Shown here in pieces: positions 9,221 to 17,126 of a stretch of 64,000 bases of DNA. A model generated the notes under the pieces. The model saw only the letters and a program-made list of their open reading frames with translations, was not told the DNA's origin and did not search any database. The first letter of the stretch is position 1, and each line of letters opens with the position of its first letter. Both the position numbers and the translations under genes were made by a program. The stretch is from Shewanella sp. Arc9-LZ (GTDB lineage Bacteria; Pseudomonadota; Gammaproteobacteria; Enterobacterales; Shewanellaceae): positions 248,001-312,000 of the forward strand of contig NZ_CP048031.1 of assembly GCF_010092445.1 (NCBI RefSeq). The letters run 5' to 3'.

Positions 9221-10060
9221 TTACTTAGCCGGTTTAAATATCATTAAAGTCGCAATAACAATTAAATTGCCTATGTACCATAGATCTTTAATTACAAACT
9301 GACCTAAACGCTCTAATAAAGTATTTGAACTAAATGCATTTGGTGCAGATAGTAAAAATGTTTGGGTCATTAAAAACACGCTTAAACACGCTAGGCTACT
9401 TACAATAATTAGCTTCTTATTATTTAAAAACAGTCCAAAACCTAATAACACAGCGAATAAAACATCAAACCCACCTATTACGTTTGAAGCGCCTCGCACA
9501 CTAAATAAAGCATACAACCATGACATAAATGGCGAGGTTTCAACAAGGCCTACAATAGCTTTTGCTTCAAATTCATAAAACTTCATGCCGCCAATCCATA
9601 GTAAAACCATAGCAACAGGAATAAAGTTTAAAAGTACGTGCTGTTTGTCGCTAAGTTTACTTTTACAGAATAAAAACAAGTAAATAGGCAATATAGAAAA
9701 GTACTTAATAATACCTTGCCCACTACCTATTATCGGAAAACCGCCTAATTGCTCCATCCAGCGGTTACTAGCAAATAATGTTAGCAATGGCACTATGCTA
9801 ATTATTATTGCTAACACGAGTGCCGCTGTAGGCTTTATTAATTTTAAATGCGCAGCTAAGGTTGTTGCGACCAGTGCGAGCATAGTTGAGCCCGTTAACA
9901 AGCCTAATGTGTTTACACCTATTAACGTATCAAGCCCATAGAAACTAAAAGTAGCGGTTAATGCGTTAGGATTTGCACCTAAAGCAAACGAAACCCCAAG
10001 CAGTAAAAAGCTCAGTAAGAGCAAAAAAGTAAGTGCATTGTTTATGTGTTTTAAGTTCAT
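9221..10060 (-). CDS. DUF417 (RclC/YkgB-like) membrane protein
   Basis: Integral inner-membrane protein of 279 residues with about eight hydrophobic segments. The C-terminal two thirds match the DUF417 family, of which E. coli RclC (YkgB) is the known member. The family signature is visible as KFYEFEAKAIVGLVETSPFMSWLY (about residues 160-183). RclC belongs to the reactive-chlorine resistance locus of E. coli, but its biochemical activity is not established. Here there is no rclA, rclB or rclR neighbour, so chlorine defence should not be assumed. It is longer than RclC (about 197 residues) because of extra N-terminal helices. The ATG at 10060 has GGAAA upstream. Confidence 0.72.
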   Translation of the reverse strand: MNLKHINNALTFLLLLSFLLLGVSFALGANPNALTATFSFYGLDTLIGVNTLGLLTGSTMLALVATTLAAHLKLIKPTAALVLAIIISIVPLLTLFASNRWMEQLGGFPIIGSGQGIIKYFSILPIYLFLFCKSKLSDKQHVLLNFIPVAMVLLWIGGMKFYEFEAKAIVGLVETSPFMSWLYALFSVRGASNVIGGFDVLFAVLLGFGLFLNNKKLIIVSSLACLSVFLMTQTFLLSAPNAFSSNTLLERLGQFVIKDLWYIGNLIVIATLMIFKPAK

Positions 10061-10613
10061 TGTATTTCCATGTATTCGTTAAGACCTACAAAGACCTTAC
10101 AAGCCGATAAAACATTTCACCCAACCTAGCAAAACACTCATTATTTAAAGCGCAGTAGGGGCGTTAGCTGCATTAACTGAATATTGTGAACATCTCGAAC
10201 GAAAAAGACGACAAGGTCATCAAACTGCCAGCGCTGGTTGTGCGCTTAACGACTAATATTTAAAGCTAACTACTTTATTTTTAATTGATTGATATCAAAT
10301 TTTTCTGCTGAGTTGGAATTACTATATTGGCCTGTCATAAAAAGCCTATCGTAATGTTGATTGAAAGAGGTTAAGTTAATGAGCATTAAAAATGGCTGGC
10401 AATATTAAGTCTTTTAGCCTATTGATGGGTTGATCAATCCATCAATATAAGCAAAATCCGTTATTTTACATGCAGCATTTAAAAGAATGAGTTTATTATT
10501 TTTCAGTAGCCCTCGCGTTAGTGAGAGATTGCACGGCGTTGAGTCCCAAAGGGTATGGGTGAGGGATCTACAGCAGACTTTTGACTCCCTAGTAAGATTA
10601 CCGTTAATTCACA
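10061..10613. other. Gene-free interval with a 26-bp near-perfect palindrome
   Basis: About 550 bp between divergently placed DUF417 and DUF2238 genes. No ORF is convincing. The interval contains a palindrome at 10421-10446 (ATTGATGG, core TTGATCAA, then CCATCAAT) with a single mismatched pair. Both flanking promoters must lie here. Confidence 0.5.
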
Positions 10614-11303
10614 ATGGCTAAAAATATTATGGAACATAAACGATACTTTCTCATTCTGTCAGTCATCTTTGGTATTGAATTCCTAGTTATTTCTATATCG
10701 CCTTATGATCGAGCCGATTGGGCGCTTGAAAATGTACTCGTTGTCTTATCTGCCATGTTCATTTTTTTTACGTATAAGAAATGCCCATTATCGCGACTCT
10801 CTTATAGTTTGATATTTGCCTTTATGAGCTTGCATGAAATAGGTTCATATTATACTTATTCCAATGTTCCCTATGATGCATTTTTAACGTCGTACTTTAA
10901 CTTTAGCCTTAATGAATATATGGGCTGGACCAGGAACAATTTTGATAGATTGATTCATTTGGCATACGGTCTTTTATTGGCATATCCTGTTAGAGATTTG
11001 TATTGTCGGATTGCTGGTTTGAAAGGCTTTTGGAGTTATTTAACGCCTTTAAATCTTATTATGGCAACATCGATGCTATATGAATTGATTGAGTGGGGCG
11101 CCGCTGAGGCATTTGGTGGCGAGCTAGGAATGGCATATTTAGGCACACAGGGAGATGTTTGGGATGCACATAAAGATATGGCCCTGGCAAGTCTTGGCGG
11201 TTTTATAGCGATGGCGATAACTCTTTTTATCCATTCACGTATTCAGAAAGACTTTCGAGAACAATGGACATTAAGTCTAACAGTAAAAAATAAAGAATAT
11301 TAA
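10614..11303 (+). CDS. DUF2238 (YjdF-like) inner-membrane protein
   Basis: A 229-residue protein with five to six hydrophobic helices and the hallmark sequences of the DUF2238/YjdF family: NNFDRLIHLAYGLLLAYP near residue 105, ELIEWGAAEAFG near 160 and GTQGDVWDAHKDMALASLGG near 183. No biochemical function is established for the family; the conserved Asp, His and Glu residues at the membrane face are notable. The chosen ATG (10614) has no clear Shine-Dalgarno, and ATG 10629 is an equally possible start. It appears monocistronic, convergent with the downstream SDR gene. Confidence 0.8.
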   Translation: MAKNIMEHKRYFLILSVIFGIEFLVISISPYDRADWALENVLVVLSAMFIFFTYKKCPLSRLSYSLIFAFMSLHEIGSYYTYSNVPYDAFLTSYFNFSLNEYMGWTRNNFDRLIHLAYGLLLAYPVRDLYCRIAGLKGFWSYLTPLNLIMATSMLYELIEWGAAEAFGGELGMAYLGTQGDVWDAHKDMALASLGGFIAMAITLFIHSRIQKDFREQWTLSLTVKNKEY

Positions 11304-11525
11304 GCAGGAAATTAAAGCCCTAGTATGCAACTTGACTAGCAATAGACATGCTCACCTAAGATGGGTACTGATTAGAGTCCAGCCTATGTTCACATGGTTG
11401 TTAATCACAGAGCTAAAAACTGCAGGCTATGTTGTTACTCTCAATATGAGCCCACAATTTTTAAACCATATATCCAAGACAGATCAAAATACACAATCCT
11501 GCATTTCGGGACCATTTGGTTATTA

Positions 11526-12305
11526 TTAACGGTAAACCATACCGCCATCGATCAGCGGCGCCTGACCTGTCATGTAATCAGAGTCTGGACCCGCTAAATA
11601 TGAAACAAAGTTGGCGACATCTACAGGTGTTTGCGCACGACCAAGGGCAATGCCTTTCACGTATTTATTATAGGTTTCACCTATTGGAGCCCCAGTAATC
11701 TCAGAAAAACGTTTATCAATCTCGACCCACATATCGGTTCCGACCACACCAGGGCAATAAGCATTGACTGTAATACCTGCGCTAGCATATTCCTGTGCTG
11801 CAGCCTGAGTTAACGCACGCACTGCAAATTTAGTCGCCGAATATGCGCCCAGTAAAGCAAATCCGTTATGGCCCGCAATGGAAGAGGCACTGATAATTTT
11901 GCCTTTTTGCTTGCGCTCGATGAATTTTTTTGCCGCGGCTTGAATACCCCAAAGGGTTCCGTCTACGTTGATCTTTTGGATTTTATCCATTTCTTCTTGA
12001 GTAATATCGGCTATGGCTTGAACTTGCGCAATACCTGCGTTATTCACCATAATATCGAATCCACCTAAGGCTTTTTCTACATGGTCTATAGCGGCATAAA
12101 CTTGTTTCCGGTCGCTAATGTCAGCTTTAAAAGTAGTTGATTTTCGACCTAGGGCTTCGACCTCAAGAGATACTGCGAGCATTTTTTCTTCGTTTAGATC
12201 AACGATGGCAACATCTGCTCCATCTTTTGCTAAACGAAGTGCAATGGCACGTCCTATGCCCTGAGCTGCGCCAGTGACTAGCGCGACTTTTCCTTGTAAT
12301 GACAT
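11526..12305 (-). CDS. Short-chain dehydrogenase, acetoin/diacetyl reductase type
   Basis: NAD(P)-dependent oxidoreductase with a Rossmann fold. Visible features: cofactor loop TGAAQGIG (11-18), acidic VDLNEE after beta-2 (favouring NAD(H)), NNAG (88-91), catalytic Ser in SASSIAG (about 141), Tyr155 and Lys159 in YSATK, and C-terminal IDGGMVYR. The overall sequence is closest to (S)-acetoin-forming diacetyl reductase / meso-2,3-butanediol dehydrogenase, including GIQAAAKKFIERKQKGKIISASSIAGH. The gene is preceded by a good ribosome binding site (AAGGAG) and stands alone, without acetolactate synthase or decarboxylase genes, so the physiological substrate is uncertain. Confidence 0.85.
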   Translation of the reverse strand: MSLQGKVALVTGAAQGIGRAIALRLAKDGADVAIVDLNEEKMLAVSLEVEALGRKSTTFKADISDRKQVYAAIDHVEKALGGFDIMVNNAGIAQVQAIADITQEEMDKIQKINVDGTLWGIQAAAKKFIERKQKGKIISASSIAGHNGFALLGAYSATKFAVRALTQAAAQEYASAGITVNAYCPGVVGTDMWVEIDKRFSEITGAPIGETYNKYVKGIALGRAQTPVDVANFVSYLAGPDSDYMTGQAPLIDGGMVYR

Positions 12306-12706
12306 ATCTGACTCCTTTTTGATAATAGATAAGGAAGACCTTTTTATAGCCTTCCAGATAACGATTGAATGATCAGTTTACAAGGACGTAGAGCAATAAA
12401 ATTAGATGTAGATCAATTCGAGTCAGCATAATGGTTGAAAATTAAACATGTTTAATCTCTAAGAATGACCTTTCAAGATTAGTGAGGAGCATTTAGATAT
12501 CATGCTTTTAGTTTAAAAAGACTCTACTAATCAATGGTCAACATCATCAGGATGTGTAACTGTTCTCCTTCGGTCAATACCTTTAATATCTAATTAGCAT
12601 GTTAGATAAAAATTGAATCACCCTTCGAACATCAATGCTGTTTATCTACTCCGCTCTCATTAGGTTGTTGAAATTTTATCCTGTATGGCCAGTCTTAATC
12701 TGTTAA

Positions 12707-12722
12707 ATGACAATGTTGTCAT
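12707..12722. promoter_or_regulatory. CusR-type box upstream of the response regulator
   Basis: ATGACAA-TG-TTGTCAT, a 7+2+7 perfect inverted repeat, 64 bp before the response-regulator ATG. It matches the core of the E. coli CusR/HprR recognition sequence as I remember it (AAAATGACAA-N2-TTGTCATTTT). The exact reverse complement recurs at 14912-14927. This suggests autoregulation by the adjacent CusR-like protein. Confidence 0.75.
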
Positions 12723-12785
12723 ATAGGTTGCGAGTGCGATGCGTCAGGTGAGATACTTTTAAGTGTTTCCCAAGGATAAAACTCA

Positions 12786-13469
12786 ATGAACGTATTGCTT
12801 GTCGAAGATGAACAAAAAATTGCAGATTTTATCTGTGAAGGTTTGCGCGCCAAAAATTTCGATGTCACTCATTGTGCCGATGGTAATCAAGGTTATCAGG
12901 CGGCAAGCAACAATACTTATGATGTGATTATTCTCGACATTATGCTTCCGGGCAGAGATGGCTTGGATATTCTTCGTTCGCTGCGCCAACAAGGTGTCGA
13001 TACACCCATTATTCTGCTTACGGCACGTAATGAATTGGGTGACCGCGTTCAAGGGTTAGACATGGGCGCAGATGATTACTTAGCTAAACCATTTTATGTT
13101 GAAGAGTTGCATGCTCGCATTCAAGCCTTATTACGACGCCATGGCGGCACACAACAGCATGTTGTCGAGGTAGGCGCATTGCAACTTGATTGTATTAATC
13201 GCAGCCTTAATTGTCAGGGACAATCGGTCGAACTTACTAGTCGAGAGTTTAGCCTGCTTGAACATTTAATGCGTTCACCCAACCAAGTGTTAACCCGGGG
13301 GCAGTTGTTGGAGCATGTTTGGGGATACGACTTTGATCCTTGTACCAATGTTGTCGATGTGTGCATTAAACGTATCCGCAGTAAGATGGCTTCTTTAGAG
13401 AAGGCCGGAAAAATGGTCGGCGCCATTGAGTCTGTCCGCGGCACAGGCTATCGCCTGAGCATTCGATAA
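12786..13469 (+). CDS. OmpR-family response regulator, CusR-like
   Basis: DNA-binding response regulator of 227 residues. Receiver domain (1-115) with acidic pair Glu7-Asp8, phospho-acceptor Asp51 in IILDIMLPG, Thr79 and Lys101 in YLAKPF. Winged-helix domain (about 130-225) ends in the typical ESVRGTGYRLSIR. Sequence style (LGDRVQGLDMGADDYLAKPF) and the CusR-type palindromes upstream of it and after the kinase gene place it with the CusR/CopR/HprR heavy-metal or redox regulators. The kinase gene follows 9 nt after the stop. The inducing signal (copper, silver or peroxide) cannot be read from sequence. Confidence 0.9.
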   Translation: MNVLLVEDEQKIADFICEGLRAKNFDVTHCADGNQGYQAASNNTYDVIILDIMLPGRDGLDILRSLRQQGVDTPIILLTARNELGDRVQGLDMGADDYLAKPFYVEELHARIQALLRRHGGTQQHVVEVGALQLDCINRSLNCQGQSVELTSREFSLLEHLMRSPNQVLTRGQLLEHVWGYDFDPCTNVVDVCIKRIRSKMASLEKAGKMVGAIESVRGTGYRLSIR

Positions 13470-13478
13470 GGTGTTAAT

Positions 13479-14915
13479 ATGCATTTTCGTACTCGTATTT
13501 TTGCCATATCAATTTTAACGGTAACCGCTGTGCTTACGTTGGTTATCAGCCTAAGTTGGTCGCGTATTATGACTGTAGAATTGACTCACCTTGATTCTCG
13601 CCTTTGTATGGAAGCAAAACGCTTAATACCCAAGCATACATTACCTGATGTCAATAATTCCGCTGCCAATATAAGTAATTTACGCGACACTTCGCTTTCT
13701 AGTAGCCGGTTAATGACTGATTTAACGGACAAGTTACGAATCAATTCACCTAGTCAATTAATGCTGTCTGTCGGTTCTGCTGAGCAAGGCTTTTTAACCG
13801 CGCCAGACGGTGTAGACGTACAAGGCGTGATAAGTCGCTTAAATTGGCTACGCGCTGAATCACTCACATTACCCCACAACAATAAAGCCGACGCGGTTTG
13901 TCAGCTGGCCTTTTTTGAACATCAGCAAAACCGATGGCGAGCGAGCTTATTTCAAACCTCAAACCAACAAAGTTTTATCGCTGTGGATATTGCAGCCACC
14001 ACAAATCAGTTAACGAATACCTTGCTGACCGCGTTGGGTGTGGTTATTCCTTTTTCATTACTGCTCAGTATTCTAGGCGCATGGATTATCTCGACCAATA
14101 CCATTAAACCAATAAACAGATTACATAAAGCAATGGATAAGGTGACCCAAAAAGATCTTAGCCATCGCTTGCCTGAGCATAAAGAAGACAAAGAATTCAA
14201 AATGTTGATTGATGCATACAATATGATGCTCGATCGCCTAGAGGACAGTTTTCAACAAGTTTCTCGTTTTACGGCTGATGCCGCTCATGAGCTAAAAACA
14301 CCACTCACAGTGTTAAGAGGTAAGCTTGAACAAGCTGTGTTGTCTGAAAACCCATCGCTATTGGATCTCAATGCCATTCTTGATGAAGTGGGGCATTTGT
14401 CAGCTATTACCCGTAAATTGTTGCTGCTATCACAGGCGGATTCTGGCTCTATGGCGTTGCATTTTGAACCGATAAATATCACTGAATTGGTCGATGAGTT
14501 GATTGCCGATATGACCTTGCTGTCGGATGAACTGGAGCTTGATTGTGTTATTGAAAAAGGGTTAATCACTAAAGGCGATATTGTGTTGCTGAAGCAGCTG
14601 TTAAATAATCTGCTCGTAAACGTAATGCGTTATAGCCTTCATCACAAAGGTGTCACTATCCACGCTCGCCAAAACGAGTCTGCTATAGAAGTGGTTATCA
14701 GCAATTTTTGTCTGCCGATATCTCACGAGGTCAGGGTCAAACTGTTTGATCGTTTTTACCGCGGAGAGCCTGCTCATACCCAAGGCATATCCGGCAGTGG
14801 TTTAGGGTTAAGTTTAGCCAGAGAAATCGCTCGCGCGCATGGTGGCGATCTTACGCTTGAGCCCAGTGATATTGAGGTTGTGACGATGCGGCTGTTGTTA
14901 CCCATCGTTAAATGA
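13479..14915 (+). CDS. Sensor histidine kinase, CusS-like
   Basis: Membrane-bound sensor of 478 residues: TM1 about 8-28, periplasmic domain about 29-182 (with isolated Cys43 and Cys141), TM2 about 183-205, HAMP about 206-258, phospho-acceptor His270 in FTADAAHELKTPL, and a HATPase domain with the G-box GISGSGLGLSLAREIARAHGG. It partners the preceding regulator in one operon. The periplasmic domain lacks the Met/His richness of well-studied CusS sensors, so the ligand is unknown. The stop codon (14913-14915) lies inside the second CusR-type box. Confidence 0.9.
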   Translation: MHFRTRIFAISILTVTAVLTLVISLSWSRIMTVELTHLDSRLCMEAKRLIPKHTLPDVNNSAANISNLRDTSLSSSRLMTDLTDKLRINSPSQLMLSVGSAEQGFLTAPDGVDVQGVISRLNWLRAESLTLPHNNKADAVCQLAFFEHQQNRWRASLFQTSNQQSFIAVDIAATTNQLTNTLLTALGVVIPFSLLLSILGAWIISTNTIKPINRLHKAMDKVTQKDLSHRLPEHKEDKEFKMLIDAYNMMLDRLEDSFQQVSRFTADAAHELKTPLTVLRGKLEQAVLSENPSLLDLNAILDEVGHLSAITRKLLLLSQADSGSMALHFEPINITELVDELIADMTLLSDELELDCVIEKGLITKGDIVLLKQLLNNLLVNVMRYSLHHKGVTIHARQNESAIEVVISNFCLPISHEVRVKLFDRFYRGEPAHTQGISGSGLGLSLAREIARAHGGDLTLEPSDIEVVTMRLLLPIVK

Positions 14916-14927
14916 CAACATTGTCAT
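14912..14927. promoter_or_regulatory. Second CusR-type box, upstream of the ybhB-like/macAB operon
   Basis: ATGACAA-CA-TTGTCAT, the exact reverse complement of the 12707-12722 box; both are preceded by GTTAA. It overlaps the kinase stop codon and lies 75 bp before the ybhB-like start. It therefore points to a promoter for the following three genes under the adjacent regulator. Inference from position and sequence only. Confidence 0.75.
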
Positions 14928-14947
14928 CCATCAGCGAAGCCTAATCG

Positions 14948-14988
14948 ATACACTTAAGTTAACTCATTAATCGTTAACTTAAGTGTAT
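14948..14988 (+). promoter_or_regulatory. 16-bp perfect hairpin in the leader of the ybhB-like gene
   Basis: ATACACTTAAGTTAAC (14948-14963) is repeated exactly inverted at 14973-14988 around a 9-nt loop. The stem ends 1-2 nt before the Shine-Dalgarno GGAG (14990-14993) of the gene starting at 15002. No T-run follows, so it is not a normal terminator. It could be a dyad operator, or a 5'-end RNA hairpin affecting stability or ribosome access. Confidence 0.7.
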
Positions 14989-15001
14989 TGGAGATTAGGC
15001 C

Positions 15002-15832
15002 ATGAATACCCACATTATTGGCGCCATTTTATCTTTGACGTTGCTCAGTGCAACCGCCGTTAATGCCAAGCCGTCACTTGAACTCACCAGTCCTGCATTT
15101 TCCGATAATGGGATATTGCCAGTTGAATTTACCTGTGAGGGAGAGGGTATTTCACCACCATTAAGTTGGCGCGGAGTACCAGACGGAACCCAGTCATTGG
15201 TGATGATAATGGACCACATGCCTAAGCCTCATTACACAAACAATGTCGCAGGCAACGAAAAGAACGCACCAAAGGCTGACTCGGCTGACAATAACAAAGG
15301 CACTCCACCTCAAGGTGACACTAAGGCACCTAAACTAAACCAGCCTGAAGAACTCAAGTGGTATTGGACTGTGTACAATATTCCGGCGCAAGCTTCTGGT
15401 ATTGGTTCTGGCAGTAAAGAAAAGCAATCTGTTGGTTCATTTGGCAGTAATACGGTGAATGATCGTAACGAGTATGCACCGCCATGCTCTAAAGGGCCTG
15501 GTCAAAAAGTGTATACTTTTCATCTTTATGCACTATCCAAATTTTTAGATATCGATTCGTCTGCCCCAGTATCTGCCTCTGTGTCAGCTCCTGTGTCTGC
15601 AATAATGCTTCGACAAAGCATGCAAGGCTTCGTACTGGACTCAGACTCTTTGACTGTGAGTTTTGAGCGACACTGTCAAACGCCGCAACGGGCTCATTCA
15701 CCACAAGCTCATCCGCAAGAAGCTCATCCGGAACAAGCACCGCCACATAATGACAGCATGGATCCGCTGTCAACATTGCCATTGTGTAAACCCACTTTGA
15801 ATACGACTTCTGCTGTTATTGATAGTAAGTAA
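15002..15832 (+). CDS. Periplasmic YbhB/PEBP-like protein with insertion and His-rich tail
   Basis: Member of the Raf-kinase-inhibitor-like (YbhB/YbcL, PEBP) family with a signal peptide (cleavage near NAKP, residues 21-24). Family motifs are LTSPAFSDNGILPVEFTCEGEGISPPLSW (28-56), the YWTVYNIP strand (121-128) and KGPGQKVYTFHLYAL (164-178). Two features are unusual. About 39 hydrophilic residues (79-117) are inserted where family members normally pass directly to the WxW/YNIP strand. A C-terminal extension (about 225-276) is rich in His, Pro and Gln. PEBP proteins bind anionic ligands, but no enzyme activity is established for YbhB. The gene leads an operon with a MacAB-type pump; a role as its periplasmic ligand carrier is only a guess. 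Confidence 0.82.
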   Translation: MNTHIIGAILSLTLLSATAVNAKPSLELTSPAFSDNGILPVEFTCEGEGISPPLSWRGVPDGTQSLVMIMDHMPKPHYTNNVAGNEKNAPKADSADNNKGTPPQGDTKAPKLNQPEELKWYWTVYNIPAQASGIGSGSKEKQSVGSFGSNTVNDRNEYAPPCSKGPGQKVYTFHLYALSKFLDIDSSAPVSASVSAPVSAIMLRQSMQGFVLDSDSLTVSFERHCQTPQRAHSPQAHPQEAHPEQAPPHNDSMDPLSTLPLCKPTLNTTSAVIDSK

Positions 15833-15899
15833 ACGCAAATTCGTTATTACAAGATTGTTAGCACAAATTCAGTCACTCAAAAGACATCAAGAGATCCAC

Positions 15900-17123
15900 A
15901 TGAAAAAGAACATTAAAAACACCTTGCTGCTTATTACCCTTGGCGCAATCGTTGCCGTTGTAGGGTACAAGTACACTCAAGCTCAACAGGATCAACCGAT
16001 ATTTACCACCGATGTGGTTAAACGCGGCAACATCGAAAAAGTAGTACTGACAAACGGCGTGCTTTATCCGTCTAAATTAGTCAATGTTGGTGCTCAAGTA
16101 TCGGGGTTAATCGAAAGGATGGACGTGAATGTTGGTCAAAATATAAAGCAGGGCGACTTGATTGCTCAAATCGATAACTTAACTCAACAAAATGCCCTTA
16201 AAGAAGCTCAAGCATCATTGCAAAGTATTGATGCGCAATATCGGGCAAAGCAGGCTCAAATAAAAGTCGCAAAGTCTGAATATGCTCGTAATAAAAAGAT
16301 GCTGGTTAATGGCGCTGCGTCGGTATCAGACTTTGACTCTGCAGAATCGATATTGGCGGTTTATCTGGCAGAGCTTGATGAACTCAGTGCTGAAAAAGAC
16401 AAAGCAATCATTAGTGTCGATAACGCCAAGCTCAATTTAGGTTACACCACGATTCGTTCACCCATTGATGGCACCGTGATTTACGTGTCGGTCGAAGAGG
16501 GGCAAACCGTTAATAACAATCAAGGCACTCCCAGTATTATTGAGCTGGCGCAGTTGGACGTAATGACGATTAAAGCGCAAGTGTCTGAAGCTGACATTAT
16601 CAATGTGAGTGCGGGTCAAGAAGTGTATTTTAGTATTTTAGGGGCCACAGCGAAAAAGTACCGTGGTGTATTACGTGCCATTGAACCTGGGCCAACATTG
16701 CTTAGCGGCGATGACAGTTCGTTGATGATTGGCGATGATGAGGCGATTTACTATAACGCTCTATTTGATGTGGAAAACCCAGACAAACTATTGCGTTTTG
16801 GCATGACAGCGCAGGTCTCGATTATTTTAGCTAATGCGCAAGACACTTTGCTGGTTCCATCACAGATATTGATAACAAAAACGAGGCCAAGTGTTTCGTA
16901 TCAAGTGCCAGTGATAGTCAATAATCGCATTGAATATCGCGATGTTGAAGTGGGCATTAACAATAAAGTCTACGCTCAAATCCTTTCAGGTCTTAACGAA
17001 GGTGATCAAATCATGCTTGGTCAATCTTCAACTAATGACGGCGCAGCAACGAAGTCTGATTCATCTAGAGGTAACAAGCTAGGGCAGCGTACACCAGGTC
17101 TTGGCAAAGAGATGAGGTTATAA
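15900..17123 (+). CDS. macA: MacA-type periplasmic adaptor (membrane fusion protein)
   Basis: Adaptor subunit linking a MacB-type ABC transporter to an outer-membrane channel. The ATG at 15900 gives 407 residues and starts directly with a basic N-terminus and membrane anchor (MKKNIKNTLLLITLGAIV). An upstream in-frame start at 15819 would overlap the preceding gene and displace the anchor, so I reject it. Domain order fits: lipoyl half (GAQVSGLIERMDVNVGQNIKQGDLIAQID, about 60-88), an alpha-helical hairpin (about 95-175), second lipoyl half (RSPIDGTVIYVSVEEGQTV), beta-barrel and membrane-proximal domains. macB follows after 3 nt. The channel partner is not encoded here; TolC-like protein encoded elsewhere is assumed. 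Confidence 0.88.
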   Translation: MKKNIKNTLLLITLGAIVAVVGYKYTQAQQDQPIFTTDVVKRGNIEKVVLTNGVLYPSKLVNVGAQVSGLIERMDVNVGQNIKQGDLIAQIDNLTQQNALKEAQASLQSIDAQYRAKQAQIKVAKSEYARNKKMLVNGAASVSDFDSAESILAVYLAELDELSAEKDKAIISVDNAKLNLGYTTIRSPIDGTVIYVSVEEGQTVNNNQGTPSIIELAQLDVMTIKAQVSEADIINVSAGQEVYFSILGATAKKYRGVLRAIEPGPTLLSGDDSSLMIGDDEAIYYNALFDVENPDKLLRFGMTAQVSIILANAQDTLLVPSQILITKTRPSVSYQVPVIVNNRIEYRDVEVGINNKVYAQILSGLNEGDQIMLGQSSTNDGAATKSDSSRGNKLGQRTPGLGKEMRL

Positions 17124-17126
17124 CCC

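Noticed and set aside
14948..14988. Terminator of the two-component operon
   Set aside because: Stem is perfect but AT-rich and followed by TGGAG, not a T-run; it abuts the next ribosome binding site.
15819..15899. Upstream start for macA
   Set aside because: Overlaps the preceding gene and adds 27 residues before a complete membrane anchor.
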